Source: Microtetraspora niveoalba (GTDB lineage Bacteria > Actinomycetota > Actinomycetes > Streptosporangiales > Streptosporangiaceae). Taken from it: 64,000 bases of DNA. The DNA lies in NCBI RefSeq assembly GCF_001570405.1, contig NZ_BBYM01000007.1, forward strand, positions 186,001 through 250,000, in the 5' to 3' direction. The position numbers and the translations under genes were made by a program. Each line of letters opens with the position of its first letter. Position 1 is the first letter of the stretch. Under the pieces are notes generated by a model, which saw nothing but the letters and a program-made list of their open reading frames with translations, was not told the DNA's origin and searched no databases. Below, one piece after another: positions 19,023 through 28,779 of the stretch.

Positions 19023-19098
19023 TCCGCCGAATCCAGGCGAAAAGCGGGCAGACGGCGCGGATACACTGGGGAGCCTGGACTCGACGTGAGGAGTCTGT

Positions 19099-21456
19099 GT
19101 GCCCCGTGATGTGGTCGTGCCCGACGGCGTGCGGGCCCGGAGTGAACCCCGGCCCGCCGAGGCCGTGGAGGCTGTGCCCGCGCGCGACGCATCGGAGGCA
19201 GGGGAAGAAAGACCCGCGCCTGCCCAGCGACGTCGGCGGGCGCGGTTCGGGGGGCAGTGGGGTGCTATGAATCCGGTGTTGGAACCGCTCTTCAAGACGG
19301 TTCGCGCGACCCATCCCAAGGCGGATCTGCGCCTGATCGAGCGCGCCTACGATGTCGCCGCCCACCATCACCGCGACCAGAAGCGCAAGAGCGGCGACCC
19401 GTACATCACGCACCCGCTGGCCGTGGCGACGATCCTGGCCGAGCTCGGCACCGACGACGAGACGCTCTGCGCCGCGCTCCTGCACGACACGGTCGAGGAC
19501 ACCGCCTACAGCCTGGAGGAGCTGCGCGCCGACTTCGGCGAGAACATCGCCCTGCTCGTCGACGGCGTCACCAAGCTGGACAAGGTCAAGTTCGGCGACG
19601 CGGCGCAGGCCGAGACCGTCAGGAAGATGGTCGTCGCCATGGCGCGCGACATCCGGGTGCTGGTCATCAAGCTGGCCGACCGGCTGCACAACATGCGCAC
19701 GATGCGCTACCTCCCCGAGCACAAGCGGCAGCAGAAGTCGCGCGAGACGCTGGAGATCTTCGCGCCGCTCGCACACCGGCTCGGCATGAACACCATCAAG
19801 TGGGAGCTGGAGGACCTCGCGTTCGCCATGCTCTACCCCAAGCGGTACGACGAGATCGCGCGCATGGTGTCCGAGCGCGCGCCGCGCCGCGACCTGTTCC
19901 TCCAGGACGTGATCGAGAAGGTCTCCGCCGACCTGCGCGAGGCCAAGATCCGGGCGACCGTCAAGGGCCGTCCGAAGCACTACTACTCGATCTACCAGAA
20001 GATGATCGCCAAGGGCGTGGCGTTCGACGACATCTACGACCTGGTGGGCATCCGCGTGCTGGTGGACACGGTGCGTGACTGCTACGCCGCGCTCGGAACG
20101 ATCCACGCGCAGTGGCGGCCGGTGCCCGGCCGGTTCAAGGACTACATCGCGATGCCCAAGTTCAACATGTACCAGTCGTTGCACACGACGGTCATGGGGC
20201 CCGAGGGCAAGACGATCGAGTTGCAGATCCGCACCCGCGCCATGCACCACCGCGCCGAGTACGGCGTGGCCGCGCACTGGAAGTACAAGGAGGAGATGAA
20301 CGGCGCCCCCGGCACCGCGGCCAAGGGGAAGCAGGTCAACGACATGGCCTGGCTGCGCCAGCTCCTCGACTGGCAGAAGGAGACCTCCGACCCGGGCGAG
20401 TTCCTGGAGTCGCTGCGCTTCGACCTGTCGGTGTCGGAGGTGTTCGTCTTCACGCCGCGCGGCCAGGTGATCGCGCTGCCCGAGGGCGCCACCCCCGTCG
20501 ACTTCGCGTACGCCGTGCACACCGAGGTGGGGCACCGGTGCATCGGCGCGCGGGTGAACGGCCGCCTGGTGCCGCTGGAGTCGCGGCTCGGCAACGGCGA
20601 CACGGTGGAGATCTTCACCTCCAAGTCGCCGGACGCCGGCCCGTCGCGTGACTGGCTGAAGTTCGTCAAGAGCGGCCGGGCCCGCAACAAGATCCGGCAG
20701 TGGTTCTCCAAGGAGCGCAGGGAGACCGCGATCGAGGCCGGCAAGGAGGCCATCGGGCGGGCCATGCGCAAGCAGGGGCTGCCGCTGCAGCGCCTGATGT
20801 CCGGGGAGGCGCTCCTCGCGCTCGCGCGCGACCTCAGGTACCCCGACGTGTCCGCCCTCTACGCGGCGGTCGGCGAGGGCCACACCGGCGCCCAGGCGGT
20901 CGTCCAGAAGCTCGTACAGTCCCTCGGAGGCGTCGAGGGGGCGGAGGAGGACATCGCCGAGGCGGCGGTCCCCACGAAGCTCAGAGGGCGTCCCAGGGGC
21001 GGTTCTTCCAACGCGGGCGTCATCGTGGCGGGCGATCCGGACGTGTGGGTGCGGCTGTCGCGCTGCTGCACGCCGGTGCCCGGCGACGAGATCGTGGGGT
21101 TCGTCACACGCGGGCACGGGGTCTCGGTCCACCAGACCAACTGTCCCAACGTGGAGCAGCTCAACACGCAGCCCGACCGGCTGGTGCAGGTGTCGTGGTC
21201 GCCCGGCGGGGACTCCGTCTTCCTGGTGGCGATCCAGGTCGAGGCGCTGGACCGGCCGCGGCTGCTGTCGGACGTCACCCGTACGCTGTCCGACCAGCAT
21301 GTGAACATCCTGTCCGCGACCGTGGCGACCAGCCGCGACCGGGTCGCGGTGAGCAGGTTCACCTTCGAGATGGGCGATCCCAAGCACCTCGGCCACGTGC
21401 TCAAGGCGGTGCGCAACATCCAGGGCGTCTACGACGTCTACCGCGTGACGAACTGA
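19099..21456 (+). CDS. relA: Bifunctional (p)ppGpp synthetase/hydrolase Rel
   Basis: Long RSH enzyme that makes and degrades the stringent-response alarmone; 785 residues. HD hydrolase: H105, H129-D130 and the following E-D (HDTVED). Synthetase: [11 protein letters not shown] and [21 protein letters not shown], the RxKD-type loop of bifunctional enzymes. TGS domain from [18 protein letters not shown], zinc-finger-like region with the CC pair in [13 protein letters not shown], and a C-terminal ACT domain ending VYRVTN. The N-terminal 55 residues are an actinobacterial low-complexity extension. GTG 19099 has GAGGAG five bases upstream. TACACT (19062-19067) is a -10 candidate. Confidence 0.96.
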   Translation: MPRDVVVPDGVRARSEPRPAEAVEAVPARDASEAGEERPAPAQRRRRARFGGQWGAMNPVLEPLFKTVRATHPKADLRLIERAYDVAAHHHRDQKRKSGDPYITHPLAVATILAELGTDDETLCAALLHDTVEDTAYSLEELRADFGENIALLVDGVTKLDKVKFGDAAQAETVRKMVVAMARDIRVLVIKLADRLHNMRTMRYLPEHKRQQKSRETLEIFAPLAHRLGMNTIKWELEDLAFAMLYPKRYDEIARMVSERAPRRDLFLQDVIEKVSADLREAKIRATVKGRPKHYYSIYQKMIAKGVAFDDIYDLVGIRVLVDTVRDCYAALGTIHAQWRPVPGRFKDYIAMPKFNMYQSLHTTVMGPEGKTIELQIRTRAMHHRAEYGVAAHWKYKEEMNGAPGTAAKGKQVNDMAWLRQLLDWQKETSDPGEFLESLRFDLSVSEVFVFTPRGQVIALPEGATPVDFAYAVHTEVGHRCIGARVNGRLVPLESRLGNGDTVEIFTSKSPDAGPSRDWLKFVKSGRARNKIRQWFSKERRETAIEAGKEAIGRAMRKQGLPLQRLMSGEALLALARDLRYPDVSALYAAVGEGHTGAQAVVQKLVQSLGGVEGAEEDIAEAAVPTKLRGRPRGGSSNAGVIVAGDPDVWVRLSRCCTPVPGDEIVGFVTRGHGVSVHQTNCPNVEQLNTQPDRLVQVSWSPGGDSVFLVAIQVEALDRPRLLSDVTRTLSDQHVNILSATVATSRDRVAVSRFTFEMGDPKHLGHVLKAVRNIQGVYDVYRVTN

Positions 21457-21468
21457 CCCCGCCCGCCG

Positions 21469-21606
21469 GGCCGTCCATACGTGTCCTGGGCCGTCCATAC
21501 GCGTTCCGGGCTGTCCATACGCGTCCTGCTATACGCGTCCTGGACCGCGTCCTGCGTTCTCTATACGCGTCCTGGACTGCGTCCTGGGTTGTCTAAACGC
21601 GTCGTC
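21469..21606 (+). repeat. Degenerate tandem repeat array behind relA
   Basis: Eight consecutive imperfect units of the type GGCYGTCYATACGCGTCCTG: units start at 21469, 21489, 21509 (20 bp each), 21529 (14 bp), 21543 (12 bp), 21555 (20 bp), 21575 (12 bp) and 21587 (20 bp). Most contain ACGCGT or CGCGT. The last two pairs form a 32-bp repeat of two. It begins 13 bases after the relA stop and runs into the terminator hairpin. Confidence 0.85.
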
Positions 21607-21636
21607 CCCCGTCGCGGGTCGCGACGGGGGACGACG
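21600..21636. terminator. Bidirectional terminator between relA and the DUF349 gene
   Basis: Perfect 17-bp stem (CGTCGTCCCCCGTCGCG and its complement) with loop GGT, between two convergent genes. On the minus strand it is followed by a short T stretch (GTTTAG). Confidence 0.85.
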
Positions 21637-21669
21637 TGGTCACGGGCGGGCCTCACCCGCCGGAGGGCG

Positions 21670-22899
21670 TCAGGAGAACTCGGCGAGCGTGCGCTCGGCC
21701 TCCTCCAGCCAGGAGCGCCGGGCGGTCAGCGACTCCTCGGTCTCCTTGACCTCCTTGTCCCGGCCCGCGGCCTGGGCCTTGGACAGCCGGGCCTCGAGCT
21801 GCTCGATGGACCTGCGGAGCTGGTTGACCGTGTCCTGGGCGCGCGCCCTGGCCTCGGGGTTCGAGCGGCGCCACTCGTTCTCCTCGGCCTTGCGGACGGC
21901 GTCGTCGATCTTGCGCAGGCCGCCCTCAAGCCGGTCGCGCTGGTCGCGCGGCACCGGACCTGCCGCCTCCCAGCGCTCCAGGATGCCGCGCAGTGCGGCG
22001 CGGGCGCTCCTGGCGTCCGTGACCGGCAGCAGCTTGCCGGCCTCCGCGAGCAGCGCCTCCTTGATCTCGGCATTCGCCGCGAAGGAGGCGTCCCGCTCGG
22101 CGAAGACGGCGGCCCGGGCGTGGAAGAACTGGTCCTGCGCGGCCTTGAACCGGCCCCACAGCTCGTCCTCGACGTCCCGCGAGGCGCGGCCGGCGGCCTT
22201 CCACTCGCGCATCAGCTCGCGGTAGGCCGCGGCGGTCGCGTTCCAGTCGGTGGACGCCGCGAGCGCCTCCGCCTCGGAGACGATCCGCTCCTTGGCGCCG
22301 CGCACCGCGTCGCGCTGCTCGTCCAGCGAGGAGAAGTACGCCTTGCGCCGCTTGGCGAACGCCGTGCGGGCGGCGGACAGCCGCTTCCACAGGCCCGCCT
22401 CGGTGGCGCGGTCGATGCGCTCGGCGGCCTTCCACTCCTCGACGAGCTGACGCAGGCGCTCGCCGCCGGACTTCCAGTGGGTGGCGTCCTCGGCGATCCG
22501 CTCCGCCTCGGAGACGATCCGCTCCTTGACCTCGCGCGCCTGGGTCCGGGCCTTGTCGCGCGCGGCCTTCACCTCTTCCCTGCGCCTGCCGACGATCTCG
22601 GTCAGGGCGCCGAGGCGGTCCTGGAGCGCGCCCAGGTCGCCCACGGCGTGCGCTTCGGCGACCGCCTCGCGGAGCTTGAGGATGCTCGCCTCCGCCTGCG
22701 CGGGCGGCAGGTCGGTGCCCCTCACACGCTGTTCGAGAAGCTGGACCTGGCCGGCCAGTTCCTCGTACTTGCGGTGGTAGTAGGCGAGAGCCTCCTCCGG
22801 CTCACCGGCCTGCCAGGACCCGACGGCTCGTTCGCCCTCGGCCGTACGCACGTAGACGGTGCCGTCGTCGTCTACCCGGCCCCACGGGTCGGTGGTCAC
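21670..22899 (-). CDS. DUF349 repeat protein, helical
   Basis: Protein of 409 residues, almost wholly alpha-helical and highly charged, with three to four DUF349 units of about 70 residues. Each has the pattern W-(K/N)...L...W(K/E)A(A/-)(G/E)...D..LW.R(F/L) followed by a basic/aromatic helix. An N-terminal segment (DPWGRVDDDGTVYVRT) is conserved in actinobacteria. Function is unknown; the unrelated-length proteobacterial members have been linked to ribosome-associated or stress roles, which I do not transfer here. GTG 22899 is chosen (GGGAGG five bases upstream) over GTG 22914. Convergent to relA. Two units share an exact 28-bp DNA repeat. Confidence 0.85.
   Translation of the reverse strand: MTTDPWGRVDDDGTVYVRTAEGERAVGSWQAGEPEEALAYYHRKYEELAGQVQLLEQRVRGTDLPPAQAEASILKLREAVAEAHAVGDLGALQDRLGALTEIVGRRREEVKAARDKARTQAREVKERIVSEAERIAEDATHWKSGGERLRQLVEEWKAAERIDRATEAGLWKRLSAARTAFAKRRKAYFSSLDEQRDAVRGAKERIVSEAEALAASTDWNATAAAYRELMREWKAAGRASRDVEDELWGRFKAAQDQFFHARAAVFAERDASFAANAEIKEALLAEAGKLLPVTDARSARAALRGILERWEAAGPVPRDQRDRLEGGLRKIDDAVRKAEENEWRRSNPEARARAQDTVNQLRRSIEQLEARLSKAQAAGRDKEVKETEESLTARRSWLEEAERTLAEFS
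22267..22294. repeat. Exact 28-bp repeat inside the DUF349 gene (copy 1)
   Basis: The 28 bases starting CTCCGCCTCGGAGACGATCC are identical to 22501-22528, 234 bp away. Both encode the KERIVSEAE segment of neighbouring DUF349 units, so it reflects internal unit duplication or gene conversion. Confidence 0.8.
22501..22528. repeat. Exact 28-bp repeat inside the DUF349 gene (copy 2)
   Basis: Identical to 22267-22294. The surrounding unit sequences have diverged, so the identity is local to this stretch. Confidence 0.8.
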
Positions 22900-22959
22900 G
22901 GTGTCCTCCCGCACTCGAATCAGCCTCCGGGGCCTCTGTGTGCCCTTGGTTGTATTACG

Positions 22960-23796
22960 TCAGCTCTTGCTGGTTATTGTCACGTCTTTGATTTCGACGG
23001 GACGCTTGGGTGCGCCCGTGCCGTCGTTAAGGGCCCCGGGGATCACACCCCGCTTGGCCACTTTGTCCAGGATTTCCAGCCCCTTCGTCACCGTACCGAA
23101 AGGCGTGTAGTCCGCGCTCAGGCCGGTGTCGCCGTAGACGATGAAGAACTGGCTGCCGTTGGTCGCGGGGCCGCTGTTGGCCATCGCGAGCACGCCGCGC
23201 GTGTACTTGGCGCCCGCGAGGTTCTCGTCGACGAACCGGTAGCCGGGGCCGCCCTGGCCGTCCGTGGCGTTCTTGCCGTCGGCCTTCGCGAGCGGGTCGC
23301 CGCACTGCAGGATCGGGAACGTCGTCCCCATGCGGTGGCACCTGCTGTTGTCGAAGTAGTCCTTCGACGCGAGGTACTTGAACGAGTTGACCGTGCAGGG
23401 GGCGTTGACCGAGTCGAGGTTCGCGACGATGTCCCCGTAGTTGGTCTTGATCGTCATGACCGCGGGGGCGGTGCTCACCTTCTCCGACGGCATGCCGACG
23501 TCCTTGACCGGCCCGCCGTCGGCGGCCTTCACGTACGAGCAGGTGCCGGTCGACGGGTCGTACCCCTTCGGCTCCTCGCCCGCGGCGACGCTCGGCTTTG
23601 CCGTCGCGGTGGCGTCGTCGTCGCCGCCCATGAAGACGACCGCCCCGACGATCGCCCCCACCGCCACAACGGCGACGGTGGTCGTCCCGATGACGGCGGT
23701 GCGCCGCGCCTTGCGCTCCCGCTCAAGTCTCGCCTGCGTCTGCCGCTGGTAATGCTCCCGGGCCAGCTGCTTCTGGCGGTCCTTGCCGGTGACCAC
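22960..23796 (-). CDS. Membrane-anchored cyclophilin-type peptidyl-prolyl isomerase
   Basis: Protein of 278 residues. A basic N-terminus (DRQKQLAREHYQRQ) is followed by one transmembrane helix (about 34-56), a linker, and a cyclophilin domain facing outward (about 110-278). Family features: NYGDIVANLD start strand, FKYLASKDYFDNSRCHRM, LQCGDP, GGPGYRFVDENL, LAMANSGPATNGSQFFIVYGD and YTPFGTVTKGLEILD. Several classical active-site residues (the Trp of human CypA) are not evident. Extra cysteines (CSY, APC, SRC, LQC) suggest disulfides. GTG 23796 is chosen for GGGAGG five bases upstream. Divergent from the MBL-hisS-aspS operon; the M. tuberculosis neighbour of relA and the glyoxalase gene is likewise PpiB. 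Paralogue of the gene at 27767. Confidence 0.9.
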   Translation of the reverse strand: MVTGKDRQKQLAREHYQRQTQARLERERKARRTAVIGTTTVAVVAVGAIVGAVVFMGGDDDATATAKPSVAAGEEPKGYDPSTGTCSYVKAADGGPVKDVGMPSEKVSTAPAVMTIKTNYGDIVANLDSVNAPCTVNSFKYLASKDYFDNSRCHRMGTTFPILQCGDPLAKADGKNATDGQGGPGYRFVDENLAGAKYTRGVLAMANSGPATNGSQFFIVYGDTGLSADYTPFGTVTKGLEILDKVAKRGVIPGALNDGTGAPKRPVEIKDVTITSKS

Positions 23797-23953
23797 TTCG
23801 TCCTCCCGACTGTCCAAGAATGACTATTGAGGTGGGCGAATCGTATCGGCACATGGGTATGCGTTCGCAGCCTGCCGACCCGCACCGGTACCCTTCGGTT
23901 ACATTCGCTCGCGCATTCCTTGATACATCTTCTGAGACGAAGAGGCCGATTCC

Positions 23954-24658
23954 GTGCTCGTCGCCGGGTTTCCCGCAGGGTCGTTCCAGACCAACTGCTA
24001 CGTCGTCGCTCCCGCCGCAGGCGAGGAGTGCGTCGTCATCGACCCAGGTCAGGACGCTGTCGAGGGCCTCGACGAGATCGTGCGCGAGTACGGGCTCAAG
24101 CCGGTCGCGGTGCTGCTGACCCACGGCCACATCGACCACATGTGGTCGGTCGTGCCCGTCTGCGGCGCGCGCGACGTCCCCGCGTGGATCCACCCCGAGG
24201 ACCGCGAGCTGCTGTCGGATCCCGCCAAGGGATTGTCCCTGCAGACGAAGCAGATGTTGTTCGGCGGGCTGGAGTTCACCGAGCCCGACGACGTCCGCGA
24301 GCTGAGCGACGGCGCCGTGCTGAAGCTCGCGGGCATGGAGATCACGGTCGACCACGCGCCCGGCCATACCAGGGGGTCGGTGACGTTCCGGGTCCCTGAG
24401 ATCATGTTCTCGGGCGACCTGCTGTTCGCCGGCTCCATCGGCCGTACCGACCTTCCGGGCGGGGACTACGAGACGATCCTGCGCAGCCTGGCCGGCGTGT
24501 GCCTGCCGCTGCCGGACGAGACGACGGTCCTGCCCGGCCATGGACCGCAGACGACCATTGGCCGCGAGCGCGCGACCAACCCCTACCTCCGCGGGCTGCT
24601 CGAACGGCAGGCCCCGGGCGGGGACGCGCCGCCCGCCGGCCCGACCAGGGGACTGTGA
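23954..24658 (+). CDS. MBL-fold metallo-hydrolase (glyoxalase II-like)
   Basis: Zinc-dependent metallo-beta-lactamase-fold hydrolase, 234 residues. Metal motif T-H-G-H-I-D-H (H57, H59, D61, H62), then H in [11 protein letters not shown] in [19 protein letters not shown] and H in [13 protein letters not shown]. This is the hydroxyacylglutathione-hydrolase-like subgroup, but actinobacteria use mycothiol, so the thioester substrate is uncertain. GTG 23954 has AAGAGG eight bases upstream. Its stop overlaps hisS (TGATG), and the same pair occurs in M. tuberculosis (Rv2581c-hisS). That suggests a conserved operon of unknown rationale. Confidence 0.92.
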   Translation: MLVAGFPAGSFQTNCYVVAPAAGEECVVIDPGQDAVEGLDEIVREYGLKPVAVLLTHGHIDHMWSVVPVCGARDVPAWIHPEDRELLSDPAKGLSLQTKQMLFGGLEFTEPDDVRELSDGAVLKLAGMEITVDHAPGHTRGSVTFRVPEIMFSGDLLFAGSIGRTDLPGGDYETILRSLAGVCLPLPDETTVLPGHGPQTTIGRERATNPYLRGLLERQAPGGDAPPAGPTRGL

Positions 24659-25910
24659 TGAGCTTTCAAGCGCCGAAGGGCACCTTCGACTGGATGCCGC
24701 CGCGCTCGGAGTGGGCGCTCGCCGTGCGCGACGCGCTGTCCGCGCCGGCGCGCGCGGCCGGTTACGGGTACATCGAGACGCCGGCCTTCGAGGACACCCG
24801 GCTGTTCTCGCGCGGTGTCGGCGAGTCGACCGACATCGTGACCAAGGAGATGTACACGTTCGAGGACAAGGGCGGGCGGTCGATCACGTTGCGCCCCGAG
24901 GGCACCGCGTCCGTGGTGCGCGCGGTGATCGAGCACGGCCTGCCGGGCGGCCCGCTGCCGGTCAAGCTGTGGTACTCCGGCAGCTACTACCGCTACGAGC
25001 GGGCCCAGAAGGGCAGGTACCGGCACTTCTCCCAGGTGGGGGCCGAGGCCCTCGGCGCGGAGGACCCGGCGCTCGACGCCGAGCTGATCACGCTCGCGGT
25101 GGACGGCTACGCCCGGCTCGGCCTGCGGAACGTGCGGCTGCTGCTCAACTCGCTGGGCTGCCGCGAGTGCCGCCCCGCGTACCGGGCCGCGCTGCAGGAG
25201 TTCCTGCGCGCGCTCGACCTGGACGAGCCGACCCGCCAGCGCATCGAGATCAACCCGCTGCGGGTGCTCGACGACAAGCGGCCCGAGGTCCGCTCCCAGC
25301 TCGCGGACGCGCCGCTGGTGACCGACCACCTGTGCGGCGCCTGCAAGGCGTACCACGAGGAGGTGCGCGGCCTGCTCGGGGAGGTGGGCGTCTCCTTCAC
25401 CGACGATCCCCGGCTGGTGCGCGGCCTCGACTACTACACCAGGACGACCTTCGAGTTCCTGCACGACGGCCTCGGCGCCCAGTCGGCCGTGGGCGGCGGA
25501 GGCCGCTACGACGGGCTGAGCGAGATGATCGGGGGCCCGGCGCTGCCCAGCGTCGGCTGGGCGCTCGGCGTCGACCGCACCGTCCTCGCGATGGAGGCCG
25601 AAGGACTGCTCACCGAGCGGCCGGGCACGATGGACGTGTTCGCCGTGCCCCTCGGCGAGGAGGCGCGGCGGCGGGTCTTCGCGCTGGTCGCCGAGCTGCG
25701 CCGGGCGGGCCTGTCGGTCGACATGGCCTTCGGCGGGCGCGGCGTCAAGGGCGCGATGAAGGCCGCCGACCGCAGCGGCGCCCGGTACGCCCTGATCCTC
25801 GGCGACCGGGATCTGGAGGCGGGCGCCGCCCAACTCAAGGACATGACCACAGCCGAGCAGACCGCGGTGCCGATCGCCGAGGTCGTCGACATCCTGAAGG
25901 GGAAATTCTC

Positions 25911-25914
<4 letters not shown>
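24658..25914 (+). CDS. hisS: Histidine-tRNA ligase
   Basis: Class II aminoacyl-tRNA synthetase, 418 residues. Motif 1 around [23 protein letters not shown], motif 2 with [12 protein letters not shown] and [24 protein letters not shown], the histidine signature [24 protein letters not shown], and motif 3 [14 protein letters not shown]; a C-terminal anticodon-binding domain starts near residue 330. ATG 24658 overlaps the preceding stop; the adjacent GTG 24655 is an alternative adding one residue. It is coupled to aspS by GTGA. No T-box leader was seen. Confidence 0.97.
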
Positions 25915-27671
<1,757 letters not shown>

Positions 27672-27695
27672 TCGGGCGCAGGCGCCCGGAGTGAC

Positions 27696-27738
27696 GACGG
27701 CCCCCGGGCCCGGTGGTGAACCGGGCCCGGGGGCCGTC
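27696..27738. terminator. Bidirectional terminator between aspS and the lipoprotein cyclophilin gene
   Basis: Perfect 18-bp stem of Cs and Gs (GACGGCCCCCGGGCCCGG and its complement) with a seven-base loop TGGTGAA, between two convergent genes. Confidence 0.85.
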
Positions 27739-27766
27739 CGCCGTCTCCGCCCGCGCGGGCCGCGGG

Positions 27767-28627
27767 TCAGGAGATCGTGATCGTCTTGATCAGCACCTTC
27801 GTCTTCGGCGCGTTCGAGCCGCCCTCGTCGCTGGTGATGTCGACGCCGTCCTTGGCGGTGTTGACGCCGCCCTTGACGATCTTGTCGACGATCTCCATGC
27901 CGGACCGCACGATGCCGAACGGCGTGTACGCCTGGGGAAGCTGCGCGTTCTCGTCCGTGTACGAGATCACGAACTGGCTGCCGTTGGAGTTGGAGGCGTC
28001 GCCGGCCTGGGCCATGAAGACCACGCCGCGGGCGTACTGCGGGCCGAGGTTCTCGTCCGCGAACAGGTACCCGGGGCCGCCGGTGCCGTCGGTCGGGTTC
28101 TCGCCGTCGCCCTTGGCCTGCGGGTCGCCGCACTGCAGCAGGCCGAGGCCGTTGGTCTCGACCGTGGTGAGCCGGTGGCAGACCGTGTTGTCGAAGTACT
28201 TCTTGCTCGTCAGGAACGCGAACGAGTTGATCGTGCAGGGCGTGTCGCCGGGGGCGATGTCGAGCACGATGTTGCCGAGGTTGGTGCGGACCGTCATCGT
28301 CTTGGCGTTGATCACCGACCTGGGGAGCCGCTTCGGCGGGAAGCCGACGAACTTCGCGGGGCTGCCCGTGTCGTCCTTGCGGTACTCGCAGGTCACCTTC
28401 CGCAGGTCGGTGGGCCGCATGCTGGGCGTCGGTGCCGCGATCTCGGAGGGGATGGCGGAAGGCACCTCGGAGGGAGTGGGCGTCGGCTCGCCCTCGGCGG
28501 AGTTCTTCGCCTCGCTGCACGCCGCGAGGCTCCCTACGAGCGCGAGCACACCGAGGCCGACGCCGAGCGCGCGCCTGGCCTTGCTCCCGCGCCGAGCCGG
28601 GTGCTGTTGCCGATCCGTGTCGGTCAC
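27767..28627 (-). CDS. Cyclophilin-type peptidyl-prolyl isomerase, lipoprotein
   Basis: Protein of 286 residues. The signal sequence has an RR-containing basic start, the hydrophobic core LGVGLGVLALVG and a clear lipobox SLAAC, so it is exported and lipid-anchored. A Pro/Ser/Thr linker (TPTPSEVPSAIPSE) leads to a cyclophilin domain with TNLGNIVLDIAPGDTPCTINSF, LQCGDP, GGPGYLFADENLG, GSQFVISYTDE and YTPFGIVRSGMEIVDKIV. It is a paralogue of the membrane cyclophilin at 22960, with the same extra cysteines. GTG 28627 is chosen (AGGGAAGG seven bases upstream); ATG 28660 has no site. Divergent from the tricorn protease gene. Confidence 0.9.
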   Translation of the reverse strand: MTDTDRQQHPARRGSKARRALGVGLGVLALVGSLAACSEAKNSAEGEPTPTPSEVPSAIPSEIAAPTPSMRPTDLRKVTCEYRKDDTGSPAKFVGFPPKRLPRSVINAKTMTVRTNLGNIVLDIAPGDTPCTINSFAFLTSKKYFDNTVCHRLTTVETNGLGLLQCGDPQAKGDGENPTDGTGGPGYLFADENLGPQYARGVVFMAQAGDASNSNGSQFVISYTDENAQLPQAYTPFGIVRSGMEIVDKIVKGGVNTAKDGVDITSDEGGSNAPKTKVLIKTITIS

Positions 28628-28745
28628 CGTTATGCCTTCCCTTTTACCTGTTTTGGCCATTTCGATGCGTCACTTTATCGGCGTTCTTGTCGGCTACGCG
28701 TAAGCAGGAGACTCACAGGTATCTCAAGTAGCAAAAATCACGATC

Positions 28746-28773
28746 TTGCGGTAAAGGGGGATCCCGTTACGAT
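28746..28773 (+). promoter_or_regulatory. Promoter of the tricorn protease gene (leaderless)
   Basis: TTGCGG (28746-28751), 16-base spacer, TACGAT (28768-28773). GTG 28780 lies six bases after the -10 box, so the mRNA probably begins at or next to the start codon. Confidence 0.55.
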
Positions 28774-28779
28774 TACGTG

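Noticed and set aside
21469-21606. CRISPR array or attachment site
   Set aside because: Units are degenerate, unspaced and of unequal length; no integrase or cas gene nearby.
24600-24660. T-box leaders before hisS, alaS or pheS
   Set aside because: Neither a leader with T-box consensus nor a specifier hairpin is visible; hisS and alaS starts overlap or abut the preceding genes.
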